The position numbers and the translations under genes are program-made. Under the pieces are notes generated by a model. It did not search any database. It was given only the letters and a program-made list of their open reading frames with translations, and had not been told where the DNA came from. From an uncultured Prevotellaceae bacterium (GTDB lineage Bacteria; Bacteroidota; Bacteroidia; Bacteroidales; Bacteroidaceae), in the NCBI GenBank assembly GCA_902779745.1, contig CACZCT010000016.1, forward strand, positions 1-37,761: 37,761 nucleotides of DNA. Reading direction: 5' to 3'. Below are positions 22,575 through 30,954 of the stretch, in pieces; within the stretch, counting starts at the first letter, position 1; each line of letters opens with the position of its first letter.

Positions 22575-23795
22575 CAAACGCTTGGCAAAATAGCGGACGG
22601 GATACCACACGCTGAGGAAGCCCACGGCAATAACCGTGAGAAAGACAACGATGATATCCCAGGGATGAACACTGACGGGATAGGCATCAACGATGAAGGA
22701 GCCCTCCGTCTTGCCTAACCGTACTATACCGTATTCCTGTTGCAGCCAACAGAGCAGGAGTCCGACGGCGATGCCGATGAAAGCTCCCATGAAAGATATC
22801 ATACGTCCCTCAAACAGGAATATACGGACAATCTGTTGGTCGGAAGCCCCTAAGTTACGCAGGGTGACGACATCGTTCTTCTTGTCAATCATCAGCATGG
22901 AGATACTGCCGATGATGTTAAAACAGGCAATTACCAGAATGAAAGTCAGGAAGATATATGCCATCAGTTTCTCTATCTTCATGATACGGAACGTATCGTC
23001 CTGTTGCTCATAACGGTCACGGACCGCAAAACGGTCACCGGCAATCTCCTGCATCTCCGCCTTGACCTTGTCGAAGTCACTGCCCGGCTTCAGGCGCATC
23101 TCCAAGGAGGAGATCATACCCTGTTGGTCGAACAACTGTCGGGTGAAAGCGATGGAGGTGATAATATAGCGCTTGTCGTACTTACCCTGTTTGATACTGA
23201 ACAGGACTCCCGGTGAGTAGAGATCATCCTCCACGAATCCCTCCTGCAGGTTCGCCATATTGAGCTGACCCTCCCTACGGGGAGCATAGATCTTCAGGGG
23301 ATGCTCATACGTATAGCCCGTACCTAATTGGTAGGCGACACCCATACCCAGGATACCGTAGTTCATGTCGGCGGCATGTAGCGCATACTCACCGTCACCT
23401 TCCAGTACCTCACGGATGTGCGTCAACTTGTCGAAGTTATCTTCCACACCTTTCAGTAGAATCATCGCCTGACGATCACCATAGACCGCCAATGCCTGGT
23501 CCTCCATGACCTCCGTGGCAACCTCCACCTGCGGCAGTTGGCGGATACGCGTCAGCAGCGAATCATCTGCTGCCACCGTCTTTCCCTTGACGGGAGTCAC
23601 CTTCAGTTGCGGATCGAGCTGGGTAAACAACGAGGCAATCATGTCATGAAAACCGTTGAACACGCTCAGCGTCACCACCAATGCCATCGTCGCCACAGCG
23701 ACCCCCACGACAGAGATACCGCTGATCACATTGATAGCGTTGGTACTCTTCTTGGAGAAGAGGTAACGACGGGCGATGTAAAACGGGAAGTTCAC
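22566..23795 (-). CDS. LolC/LolE-type lipoprotein-releasing ABC transporter permease
   Basis: 409 aa. The N-terminus FYIARRYLFSKKSTNAINVISGISVVGVAVATMAL matches LolC/E (first membrane span about residues 19-45). A periplasmic MacB-like domain (about 50-260) follows, then three C-terminal spans (from AYIFLTFILVIACFNIIGSISML to IIVVFLTVIAVGFLSVWYP) of the FtsX-like fold. DKKNDVVTLRNLGAS is the cytoplasmic coupling loop that meets the ATPase LolD. The expected role is extraction of lipoproteins from the inner membrane for transport to the outer membrane. No ATPase gene is next to it. The start overlaps the rbfA stop (ATGA). Confidence 0.88.
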   Translation of the reverse strand: MNFPFYIARRYLFSKKSTNAINVISGISVVGVAVATMALVVTLSVFNGFHDMIASLFTQLDPQLKVTPVKGKTVAADDSLLTRIRQLPQVEVATEVMEDQALAVYGDRQAMILLKGVEDNFDKLTHIREVLEGDGEYALHAADMNYGILGMGVAYQLGTGYTYEHPLKIYAPRREGQLNMANLQEGFVEDDLYSPGVLFSIKQGKYDKRYIITSIAFTRQLFDQQGMISSLEMRLKPGSDFDKVKAEMQEIAGDRFAVRDRYEQQDDTFRIMKIEKLMAYIFLTFILVIACFNIIGSISMLMIDKKNDVVTLRNLGASDQQIVRIFLFEGRMISFMGAFIGIAVGLLLCWLQQEYGIVRLGKTEGSFIVDAYPVSVHPWDIIVVFLTVIAVGFLSVWYPVRYFAKRLLN

Positions 23796-24127
23796 TTCTT
23801 CAGCAGTTCGTCGATACGGTCGATATAGTCGAGGGAGTCATCAATGAAGAAGCGCAACTCAGGGATGATACGCAACTGATGGCGCACCCGGGTACCTAAT
23901 GCATACCGTATCTGTTTCTCGTTCTTGTTGATATTCGCCATGATCTCCTCGCCACGCTCACTGGGGAAGATGCTCAGATGAGCCGTACAGATACTGAGGT
24001 CGGGACTGACACGAACACGGGTGACACTGACCATCACCCCGTGCATCGTACGCGTCTGCTCTTGGAAAATCACGCTCAGTTCCTTCTGCAACAGGCGTGC
24101 AATCTTATTCTGTCTGGTTTCTTGCAT
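23792..24127 (-). CDS. rbfA: 30S ribosome-binding factor RbfA
   Basis: 111 aa, the typical RbfA length. The N-terminus ETRQNKIARLLQKELSVIFQ and the KH-type core (VSVTRVRVSPDLSICTAHLSIFP) match the family, as does the ending RVRHQLRIIPELRFFIDDSLDYIDRIDELL. It is needed for 16S rRNA 5'-end maturation and 30S assembly. First gene of a two-gene unit with the permease gene. Confidence 0.95.
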   Translation of the reverse strand: MQETRQNKIARLLQKELSVIFQEQTRTMHGVMVSVTRVRVSPDLSICTAHLSIFPSERGEEIMANINKNEKQIRYALGTRVRHQLRIIPELRFFIDDSLDYIDRIDELLKK

Positions 24128-24150
24128 AGTCTCTGTTTCTTTTTCGGGGA

Positions 24151-24158
24151 CAAAGGTA
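24151..24158 (-). promoter_or_regulatory. -7 box of rbfA promoter
   Basis: Minus-strand TACCTTTG, 23 nt upstream of the rbfA ATG. Confidence 0.65.
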
Positions 24159-24294
24159 GTGCAAAATTCCGATTAAGCGAAGAAAATGAGAATGTATTTT
24201 CATTTTTGAGCGTGAGGAATTTACCTAAATCGAGAGAAAAACCAAATTAATTCAGTTTTTTCCGAGATGCAGCCTACCTTCAACGCAGGTTAGA
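24159..24294. other. Non-coding stretch upstream of rbfA
   Basis: No plausible gene. It holds the upstream part of the rbfA promoter, AT-rich DNA, and near 24274-24292 a small possible hairpin (ACCT...AGGT) next to the large inverted repeat. Confidence 0.5.
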
Positions 24295-24475
24295 AGCGGT
24301 AACGGTAACGGTAACAGTTAGGTTTGAAGAGATAAAAGAAAAATGTCTATAGAAATTATACTATATATATTATTATATATAATAATATATATAGTATAAT
24401 TTTATATAACACTCTTACATCCATTGTATTGTAAAAACCGGTAAAAACCTAACTGTTACTGTTACCGTTACCGCT
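24295..24475. repeat. Large inverted repeat with GGTAAC hexamer arms
   Basis: The left arm (24295-24325) reads AGC, then GGTAAC three times, then AGTTAGGTTT. The right arm (24445-24475) is its reverse complement with one mismatch in 31 bp. The 119-bp interior contains a 50-bp perfect palindrome. The element lies in a gene-free interval between rbfA (diverging to the left) and the 3' end of the methyltransferase gene. No open reading frame is inside. It could extrude as a cruciform, act as a protein-binding locus, or be a non-autonomous mobile element; none of these is shown. Confidence 0.95.
24353..24402. repeat. 50-bp perfect AT palindrome
   Basis: The 25-bp half-site AAATTATACTATATATATTA plus TTATA is followed immediately by its exact reverse complement, with no spacer. 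Composition is almost pure A/T apart from one C and one G. It is nested inside the 31-bp inverted arms. Confidence 0.97.
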
Positions 24476-24660
24476 CTCCAGACGGCAAAAATCACGGGGA
24501 TATAGCCCGTACCTTACTCCAATATAGGCTATGAGGGTATTCCGATGCCTGGAATAACGTACGCGGACTATCGGAACAACCTACTAAGACTATCAGAGCA
24601 ACGATGATGAAAAAACGGAATAATCAGAGTAGTCAGAATCATCTGAAGATAACTCGGAAA
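24476..24660. other. Non-coding, repeat-rich stretch right of the inverted repeat
   Basis: No gene is supported. Small hairpins are visible: ACGGG/CCCGT (about 24496-24512) and TATTCC/GGAATA (about 24538-24556). TATCGGAACAAC (24569-24580) is echoed by TATCAGAGCAAC (24591-24602). Degenerate 9-nt units follow at 24624-24659, ending just at the methyltransferase stop. Confidence 0.6.
24624..24659. repeat. Degenerate nonamer repeat, intergenic
   Basis: TCAGAGTAG, TCAGAATCA, then TCTGAAGATAAC and TCGGAAAC. This resembles the TCnGAGnAC unit found inside rnr and argS. It abuts the 3' end of the methyltransferase gene. Confidence 0.6.
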
Positions 24661-25287
24661 CTATCGCTTCCGAATCAAGGTAAGACCGTCTCGAAGCGGC
24701 AGGATGACCTGCTCTACGCGATGGTCTTGCTGTATGTAGTCGTTGAAGGCAACGATACCTTGTGTCTGCCGGTCTTTCTGGTAGGAGGCATCAATGACAT
24801 GCCCGTCCCAGAGGGTGTTGTCAGCGAGGATGAAGCCTCCTGGACGGAGGATGGAGAGCGTCATCTCATACGTCTCCCGGTACGTGCGCTTGTCGCCGTC
24901 GATAAACGCCATGTCGAACGCAATGCCGAGTTTAGGTGCTTCGGTGATGGCATCACCAATAATGAAGGTGATCTTGTCGGCAACAGGAGCGTTCTCTATC
25001 CAAGGACGCGTAAACTCCTCCTGTTCGTCATTGATTTCGAAAGTATAGAGATGGCCGTCGTCCTCCAGTCCCTCTGCCATGCAAAGGGCAGAATAGCCAC
25101 TGAAGGTGCCTACCTCCAGGATATTCTTCGGACGGATCATCTGCACCAGCATCTTGAGCAGTCTGCCCTGCAGATGTCCGGATGCCATCCTGCCATGCAG
25201 CATGTGGATATTGGTAGCACGCCAGAGCCGATAGAGATACTCCGGTTCTGGTTCGATATGCCGGAGGATGTAGTCGTCGAGAGTCAT
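24661..25287 (-). CDS. SAM-dependent O-methyltransferase (class I, caffeoyl-CoA/TrmR-type)
   Basis: 208 aa. SAM-binding motif I is LEVGTFSGYSALCMAEGL (about residues 58-75). An acidic residue follows at the end of strand 2 (YTFEIND), then FIDGDKRTYRETYE (about 128-141) with the metal-binding Asp and ADNTLWDGHV (about 155-164). This is the cation-dependent O-methyltransferase family, which includes small-molecule enzymes and the tRNA uridine methyltransferase TrmR; which applies here is not certain. The ATG overlaps the aroQ stop (ATGA). Confidence 0.88.
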   Translation of the reverse strand: MTLDDYILRHIEPEPEYLYRLWRATNIHMLHGRMASGHLQGRLLKMLVQMIRPKNILEVGTFSGYSALCMAEGLEDDGHLYTFEINDEQEEFTRPWIENAPVADKITFIIGDAITEAPKLGIAFDMAFIDGDKRTYRETYEMTLSILRPGGFILADNTLWDGHVIDASYQKDRQTQGIVAFNDYIQQDHRVEQVILPLRDGLTLIRKR

Positions 25288-25700
25288 CCTTTTAACGCTT
25301 CGACAGCCAACCGATAGGAGTCTAGTCCGAAGCCGCAGATGACACCCTTGCAGGCTGCGGAAATCATGGAGTGGTGGCGGAACTCCTCACGCTGATGGAC
25401 ATTGGAGATATGTACCTCTATGACAGGTGCCTTCAGGGAACGGATGCAGTCGTGCAAGGCGACAGAGGTATGGGTATAGGCACCTGCGTTCAAGACAATG
25501 CCGTCATAGGTGAAGCCCACCTCCTGCATCTTGTCAATCAATTCACCTTCCACATTACTCTGGTAATACTCCAGTTCCACCTCGGGATACCGTGCCTGTA
25601 ACTGGGGCAGGTACTGGTCGAAAGAGGAAGAGCCATAGATGCCCGGTTCACGAGTGCCCAACAGATTGAGGTTAGGACCATTGATAATCAATATTTTCAT
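25284..25700 (-). CDS. aroQ: Type II 3-dehydroquinate dehydratase
   Basis: 138 aa from the ATG at 25698-25700; the longer frame upstream reads through the promoter and is unlikely. INGPNLNLLGTREPGIYG (residues 6-23) carries the active-site loop with Arg17 and Tyr22. The catalytic His97 is in EVHISN, and NAGAYTHTS covers 71-79. It catalyses the third shikimate-pathway step, 3-dehydroquinate to 3-dehydroshikimate. First gene of a unit with the methyltransferase, divergent from xerD. Confidence 0.96.
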   Translation of the reverse strand: MKILIINGPNLNLLGTREPGIYGSSSFDQYLPQLQARYPEVELEYYQSNVEGELIDKMQEVGFTYDGIVLNAGAYTHTSVALHDCIRSLKAPVIEVHISNVHQREEFRHHSMISAACKGVICGFGLDSYRLAVEALKG

Positions 25701-25714
25701 ATTTCGGAAATATT

Positions 25715-25740
25715 TTGTACTTTTGCGGACAAAAGTACAA
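25715..25740. promoter_or_regulatory. Overlapping divergent promoters of aroQ and xerD on an inverted repeat
   Basis: TTGTACTTTT (25715-25724), spacer GCGGAC, AAAAGTACAA (25731-25740): a perfect 10-bp inverted repeat. It carries TACTTTTG on the plus strand (25718-25725, for xerD) and on the minus strand (25730-25737, for aroQ). Each predicted start site lies in the other promoter's -7 box, so the two would compete for polymerase. Confidence 0.7.
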
Positions 25741-25746
25741 AATAAA

Positions 25747-26664
25747 ATGGAAACAGGCAAGAATTCGCAGGTAAATGTTGTGAGGAACTACCAACGCTAC
25801 CTGAAACTGCAACGCGGTTTCTCACCCAACACACTGGATGCCTACCTGCGTGACCTGCAGAAGCTGTTGGTCTATCTGGAACGTGAAGGGAAAGACATCT
25901 ATGGGGTAGAACTAGGAGACCTACAGCATTTCGCGGCGACACTGCACGACATCGGCATCCATCCCCGCTCACAGTGCCGTATCCTGAGTGGGGTACGGAG
26001 TTTCTTCCGTTTTATGCAGACAGACGGCTACCGGGAGGACGACCCCTCGGAACTGTTGGAGAGCCCGGTATTGGGAGAACATCTGCCGGAAGTGCTTTCC
26101 ACCAAGGAGGTGGATATGCTGGAGAACTCCATCGACCTCTCGAAATGGGAGGGACAGCGCAACCGTGCCATCATCGAAGTGCTCTTTTCCTGTGGCTTGC
26201 GTGTCAGTGAACTGGTCAACCTGAAGCTCTCTAATATATATAAGGAGGAGCAATACGTACGAATCATGGGCAAGGGGGCGAAGGAACGCCTGGTACCTAT
26301 CTCGCCCAAGGCATTAGAAGAAATAAGGAAATGGACTTATGACCGTAACCTCATGAAGATCAAACCCGGCGAGGAAGATTATGTGTTCCTGAATCGTCGC
26401 GGTGCCCATCTGACACGTACCATGATCCTCATCATGATCAAGCGACAGGCAATGTTGGCCGGCATCACCAAGACCATCTCACCCCACACCCTGCGCCACT
26501 CCTTTGCCACGGCACTCTTGGAGGGTGGTGCCGACCTGCGCGCCATACAGGCGATGCTGGGTCATGAGTCGATAGGAACAACGGAGATATATACTCATAT
26601 CGACATGTCCACACTCCGTCAGGAGATACTGGAACACCATCCCCGCAATATAAAGAAACGTTAA
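25747..26664 (+). CDS. xerD: Tyrosine recombinase XerD
   Basis: 305 aa from the ATG at 25747, which follows the promoter; an upstream in-frame ATG lies inside aroQ and is rejected. It has an N-terminal SAM-like core-binding domain (about residues 8-95) and a C-terminal catalytic domain. Active-site residues are all present: R152, K176, H247, R250, H273 and nucleophile Y282. They lie only three or four positions from those of E. coli XerD (as I recall them). The genomic setting (next to aroQ, no integron or phage genes) supports a housekeeping role in dif-site chromosome dimer resolution rather than an integrase. No dif site was recognised here. Confidence 0.94.
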   Translation: METGKNSQVNVVRNYQRYLKLQRGFSPNTLDAYLRDLQKLLVYLEREGKDIYGVELGDLQHFAATLHDIGIHPRSQCRILSGVRSFFRFMQTDGYREDDPSELLESPVLGEHLPEVLSTKEVDMLENSIDLSKWEGQRNRAIIEVLFSCGLRVSELVNLKLSNIYKEEQYVRIMGKGAKERLVPISPKALEEIRKWTYDRNLMKIKPGEEDYVFLNRRGAHLTRTMILIMIKRQAMLAGITKTISPHTLRHSFATALLEGGADLRAIQAMLGHESIGTTEIYTHIDMSTLRQEILEHHPRNIKKR

Positions 26665-26702
26665 ATGTGAAACATCTTGCAACTTTGTGTGTAGTTTTTC
26701 CT

Positions 26703-26710
26703 TATCTTTG
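26703..26710 (+). promoter_or_regulatory. -7 box of the M16 protease gene
   Basis: TATCTTTG, 47 nt upstream of the ATG at 26758. The xerD-protease gap otherwise shows nothing. Confidence 0.6.
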
Positions 26711-26757
26711 TGCGTCTTTTAATCAAACCGATTTTTTATCATTAATAAACATAACCA

Positions 26758-29583
26758 ATGAAACTTAGAAAACTTTTTGTTGCTGTAGTCATGATTTTCT
26801 GCACTACGGCCATGGTGGCACAGGAAATGCAGTTGCCGCCGATTCCCGTTGACCCCGCCGTACGTATCGGTAAGCTGGACAACGGACTGACTTATTACAT
26901 CCGCCACAACGAGTATCCTGAACATGTGGCTAACTTCTACATCGCACAACGTGTGGGCTCCATCAACGAAGATGACAGCCAGCGCGGTCTTGCCCATTTC
27001 CTGGAACACATGGCATTCAACGGTTCTGAGCACTTCAAGGGTAATGGCATCATTGAGTTCTGCCGCTCACTGGGTGTAGAGTTCGGTAGCGACCTAAATG
27101 CCTATACTAGCATCGACCAGACCGTCTATCGCGTCTGCGACGTTCCTACGAAGCGTGTTACAGCAGTAGACTCTTGTCTGCTGATACTGAAAGACTGGTC
27201 GAACGGTCTTTCCCTGGAGCCAGAAGAGATTGACAAAGAACGTGACGTCGTCCATAACGAGTGGCGACTGGGCGAGGGTCCCTCACAGCGTATGATTACC
27301 CGTGCCCTGCCGAAGATGTATCCTGGCTCTAAGTATGGTGAACGCATGCCAATCGGTCTGATGAGTGTCATCGACAGTTTCAAGCCCCAGACGCTCCGTG
27401 CCTATTATCAAAAATGGTACCGTCCCGACAATCAGGCCATCATCGTGGTTGGTGATATCGATGTGGACCATATCGAGGCACAGATCAAGAGTCTCTTCGG
27501 AGATATCAAGGTCGCCCCCGATGCCCCCAAAGTCATCCCGGAGTCTGTCCCTGACAATAAGGAGGCTATCTATGTCTTCGAAAAAGACAAGGAGATGCAA
27601 ATGAGCCAAATCATGATGATGATGAAACATGACGCTACTCCCAAAGAGGAGAAATCCAACATAGGATATCTTATCCAGGACTATGCCGTCAGTGTCATCT
27701 CCCAGATGATGAACCAACGCCTGAACGAAATGGCACAAGAGGAGTCTTGCCCCTTCTTCCAGGCTTTTGCAGGTGATGGTACTTATTTGTTATCAAGAAC
27801 CAAGGACTGTTTCCAGTTAATTGGTATTCCTAAAGAAGGTAAGGACATGGAGACCCTCCAGGTACTCTATCGGGAGGCAAAACGTGCCCGTGAATTCGGT
27901 TTCACCGCTACAGAGTACGAGCGTGCCAAGGCAGACTACCTGAGCGGACTGGAGAAGCGCTATACCAATCGCGACAAGCGTAAGAACGACGAGTATGGCA
28001 ACGCCTACCGCGACCATTATCTGGACAACGAGCCTATTCCCCCACTGGACATACTTTATCAGACAATGCAGCAGATTGCACCGAATATTCCCGTACAGGC
28101 TATCAACATGATGGCTCCTGAACTCATCTCCGCCACAGACAGCAACCTCGTTGTGATGGAGTTCGCACAGGAAAAAGAAGGCAAGGTCTATCCTACTGAA
28201 CAGGATATGGCTGCCGCCATTGCCGCTGCCCGCGCCGAGAAGATCGAGGCATACGTGGACAACGTGAAAGACGAGCCACTGGTCGACGTGACAACCATCA
28301 AGGCAGGTAAGATCACCAAGGAGACAGAGAACAAGACCTTCGGTTACAAGGAACTGACCCTCTCCAACGGTGCTACCGTCATTCTAAAGAAGACAGACTT
28401 CAAGGACGACGAGGTACAGATGCAGGCATTCGCCAGAGGCGGCAAGTCACTCTATGGTGCCGCCGACTATACCAATCTGAAGGTGTTCGACTTTGCCGTC
28501 GGCATGAGTGGTATTGGTAACTTCAGTAATACGGAACTGACCAAGGCACTGGCTGGCAAGGAAGTCAATGCTGACCTCTCGCTGACCCTCACTCGTCAGC
28601 ATCTCACAGCCCACTCTACTCCGAAAGACATCGAGACGATGATGCAGATGGCATACCTCTATTTCACTGCCGTGAAGAAGGATGAGAAGCAGTTCCAGAA
28701 CCTCATGACACAGTTGGATATGAGCCTGAAGAACAAGAGCTTGTCACCAGATGCCGTCTTCTCTGACTCCTTGGCAGCCACCTTGTATGCCCATAACCCA
28801 CGCTTCACACAGATTGATGTCAAAGACCTTGGCGAGATCAACTATGACCGTATCCTAGAGATTGCCAAGGACCGCTTCAAGGATGCAGGACAGTTTACCT
28901 TCGTTATCTGTGGCAACTTCGATGATCAGTCCATCCGCCCACTCATCGAGCAGTATATCGCCTCACTGCCCTCGACGGGTGCCAAGCCAGAGGAGTTCAA
29001 GGATGTTCTGACGGCTCCAGAGGGAGAGGTTGTCAACCAATTCAAGGTGAAGACAGAGTCACCCAAGGCTACTGCTTTTGAGTACTGGCGTGCCCAGATG
29101 CCGTATACACTGGAGAATACAGTAAAGATTGACGCAGTGGGACAGATTCTCGCCATGATTTACCTGAAAACCATCCGTGAGGATGAAAGTGCCGCCTATT
29201 CCTGCGGAGCCAGTGGCAGTTTCAGTCTGAACAGCCATCAGCCTTTTGCACAGTTACAGGCATATTGCCCGATGAATCCTGACAAGCAGGAGATTGCCGT
29301 ACGCCTTTTGCATGAGGGTATCGCCAATATGAGCAAGGCTGTCGATGCCGACCAACTTGCCAAGGTGAAGGAATATATGCTCAAGCAGATTGACGTGGAT
29401 GCCAAGACAAACGGTTATTGGATCAATGCCATTACCACTTTCAAGGACTTCGGAGTGGATTTCTATACGGACTATAAGAAGACCGTCGAGGCACTGACAA
29501 CGGACACCGTCCGTGACTTCCTTAACACCATGCTGAAGAGCGGCAACCATGTGGAGGTCATCATGACTCCTGAGGCGAAATAA
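26758..29583 (+). CDS. M16-family zinc metalloprotease (pitrilysin/PqqL-like), secreted
   Basis: 941 aa with a signal peptide (residues 1-21, ending TTAMVA-Q). The inverted zinc motif HxxEH is H80-F-L-E83-H84 in GLAHFLEHMAFNGSEHF. The third zinc ligand is the Glu in the downstream EERDVVHNEW-like stretch (EIDKERDVVHNEW, about residues 158-170). Two M16 halves follow, each of about 450 residues, the second beginning near GYKELTLSNGATVILKKTDF and lacking the zinc motif. It probably degrades peptides in the periplasm. Single gene with its own promoter and a strong terminator. Confidence 0.94.
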   Translation: MKLRKLFVAVVMIFCTTAMVAQEMQLPPIPVDPAVRIGKLDNGLTYYIRHNEYPEHVANFYIAQRVGSINEDDSQRGLAHFLEHMAFNGSEHFKGNGIIEFCRSLGVEFGSDLNAYTSIDQTVYRVCDVPTKRVTAVDSCLLILKDWSNGLSLEPEEIDKERDVVHNEWRLGEGPSQRMITRALPKMYPGSKYGERMPIGLMSVIDSFKPQTLRAYYQKWYRPDNQAIIVVGDIDVDHIEAQIKSLFGDIKVAPDAPKVIPESVPDNKEAIYVFEKDKEMQMSQIMMMMKHDATPKEEKSNIGYLIQDYAVSVISQMMNQRLNEMAQEESCPFFQAFAGDGTYLLSRTKDCFQLIGIPKEGKDMETLQVLYREAKRAREFGFTATEYERAKADYLSGLEKRYTNRDKRKNDEYGNAYRDHYLDNEPIPPLDILYQTMQQIAPNIPVQAINMMAPELISATDSNLVVMEFAQEKEGKVYPTEQDMAAAIAAARAEKIEAYVDNVKDEPLVDVTTIKAGKITKETENKTFGYKELTLSNGATVILKKTDFKDDEVQMQAFARGGKSLYGAADYTNLKVFDFAVGMSGIGNFSNTELTKALAGKEVNADLSLTLTRQHLTAHSTPKDIETMMQMAYLYFTAVKKDEKQFQNLMTQLDMSLKNKSLSPDAVFSDSLAATLYAHNPRFTQIDVKDLGEINYDRILEIAKDRFKDAGQFTFVICGNFDDQSIRPLIEQYIASLPSTGAKPEEFKDVLTAPEGEVVNQFKVKTESPKATAFEYWRAQMPYTLENTVKIDAVGQILAMIYLKTIREDESAAYSCGASGSFSLNSHQPFAQLQAYCPMNPDKQEIAVRLLHEGIANMSKAVDADQLAKVKEYMLKQIDVDAKTNGYWINAITTFKDFGVDFYTDYKKTVEALTTDTVRDFLNTMLKSGNHVEVIMTPEAK

Positions 29584-29603
29584 TCTACCTCACTTCATAA
29601 GTA

Positions 29604-29643
29604 AAAACGGTTTGCTTCTTAAGAAGCAGGCCGTTTTATTTTG
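29604..29643 (+). terminator. Intrinsic terminator after the M16 protease gene
   Basis: AAAACGG (29604-29610) pairs with CCGTTTT (29631-29637), enclosing the inner stem GCTTC/GAAGC, followed by ATTTTG. The distal T-run overlaps the -33 region of the metK promoter. Confidence 0.85.
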
Positions 29644-29670
29644 TCATGTTATGAATTATTAGTAATTTTG
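29641..29670 (+). promoter_or_regulatory. metK promoter
   Basis: TTG at 29641-29643, 19-nt spacer, TAATTTTG at 29663-29670, then 27 nt to the ATG at 29698. An excellent match to the Bacteroidetes consensus. No SAM riboswitch fits in the short leader. Confidence 0.75.
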
Positions 29671-29697
29671 CACCCAAATTCAAAAACAAAAATTATT

Positions 29698-30954
29698 ATG
29701 TCCTACCTATTCTCATCAGAATCCGTATCAGAAGGGCATCCCGACAAGGTTGCCGACCAGATCAGTGACGCGATATTAGACCAGTTCCTTGCCTATGACG
29801 AACATGCCCGCGTGGCCTGTGAGTCGTTTGTCACCACTGGTCAGGTGGTCATCATGGGTGAGGTGCACAGTGAGGTGTATATCGATTTGCAGACCATTGC
29901 CCGTAATACGATCAAGAAGATTGGCTATACCAAGGCGGAATACCAATTCGACGGTAACTCATGCGGAATTCTGACGGCTATCCATGAACAGAGCGAAGAC
30001 ATCAACCGAGGCGTGGACCGTGAGGATGATGAGGAACAGGGTGCCGGTGACCAAGGAATGATGTTCGGCTATGCCACCAACGAGACGGAGAGTCTGATGC
30101 CCGTGTCATTGGACCTGGCACATCTGCTGGTGCGTACCCTTGCCGAGATCCGTAAGGAAGGCCGTCAGATGACTTACCTCCGTCCAGATGCCAAGAGCCA
30201 AGTGACGGTACAGTACAGCGACGAGGGTATCCCTGAGCGTATCGATACGATTGTTATCTCTACCCAGCATGACGAGTTCGCTGCTGATGAGGCAATGTTG
30301 CAGACCATCCATAACGATGTGCTGAACATCCTCATTCCCCGTGTAAAATCGAAGATTCATTCACAGAAAGTACTTGCCCTCTTTGGTGATGACATCAAAT
30401 ATTATGTGAACCCGACAGGTAAGTTCGTCATTGGCGGTCCCCACGGAGACACGGGACTGACCGGACGTAAGATTATCGTGGACACCTATGGCGGCAAGGG
30501 TGCTCATGGCGGTGGCGCCTTCTCCGGAAAAGACTCTTCCAAGGTCGACCGCTCCGCAGCCTATGCGGCACGCCATATCGCCAAGAACATGGTGGCGGCA
30601 GGAGTCGCCGACGAAATGCTGGTACAGATCAGCTATGCCATCGGTGTGGCAAGACCGATGAATATCTACGTCAACACCTATGGCCGTTCCAACGTGAACA
30701 TGACCGACGGGGAGATAGCCAAACGCATTGAGAAACTCTTCGACCTGCGCCCTAAGGCCATCGAACGTTCTCTGAAACTACGCCAGCCAATGTATCTGGA
30801 GACGGCGGCTTACGGACACATGGGACGTCAGTGCGAAATCGTGAAGAAGACGTTCACCAGTCGCTATCATGAGACTAAGATCATCGACGTCGAGTTGTTC
30901 ACCTGGGAGAAACTCGACCGCGTAGAGGATATCAAACGAGAATTCGGACTGTAA
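29698..30954 (+). CDS. metK: S-adenosylmethionine synthetase
   Basis: 418 aa from the ATG at 29698-29700. The opening [22 protein letters not shown] is diagnostic (ATP and Mg sites). [16 protein letters not shown] and the phosphate-binding [20 protein letters not shown] are present, as are [17 protein letters not shown] and the C-terminal domain. It makes SAM from ATP and methionine. It has a strong upstream promoter and is followed directly, in the same frame, by the DUF4271 gene. Confidence 0.97.
   Translation: MSYLFSSESVSEGHPDKVADQISDAILDQFLAYDEHARVACESFVTTGQVVIMGEVHSEVYIDLQTIARNTIKKIGYTKAEYQFDGNSCGILTAIHEQSEDINRGVDREDDEEQGAGDQGMMFGYATNETESLMPVSLDLAHLLVRTLAEIRKEGRQMTYLRPDAKSQVTVQYSDEGIPERIDTIVISTQHDEFAADEAMLQTIHNDVLNILIPRVKSKIHSQKVLALFGDDIKYYVNPTGKFVIGGPHGDTGLTGRKIIVDTYGGKGAHGGGAFSGKDSSKVDRSAAYAARHIAKNMVAAGVADEMLVQISYAIGVARPMNIYVNTYGRSNVNMTDGEIAKRIEKLFDLRPKAIERSLKLRQPMYLETAAYGHMGRQCEIVKKTFTSRYHETKIIDVELFTWEKLDRVEDIKREFGL

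Noticed and set aside
24301-24475. CRISPR-like array because of the GGTAAC hexamers
   Set aside because: The units are 6 bp with no spacers and are arranged as inverted arms; no cas genes nearby.
24604-25317. Plus-strand open frame of 237 codons across the methyltransferase gene
   Set aside because: It is antisense to a clear SAM-methyltransferase with all motifs. Its own translation has no recognisable features and starts in repeat DNA.
25747-26664. Integrase of a mobile element
   Set aside because: The active-site spacing is that of XerD, the neighbours are housekeeping genes, and no attachment duplication or phage gene was seen.
29671-29697. SAM riboswitch before metK
   Set aside because: The predicted leader is under 30 nt, too short for any known SAM aptamer.
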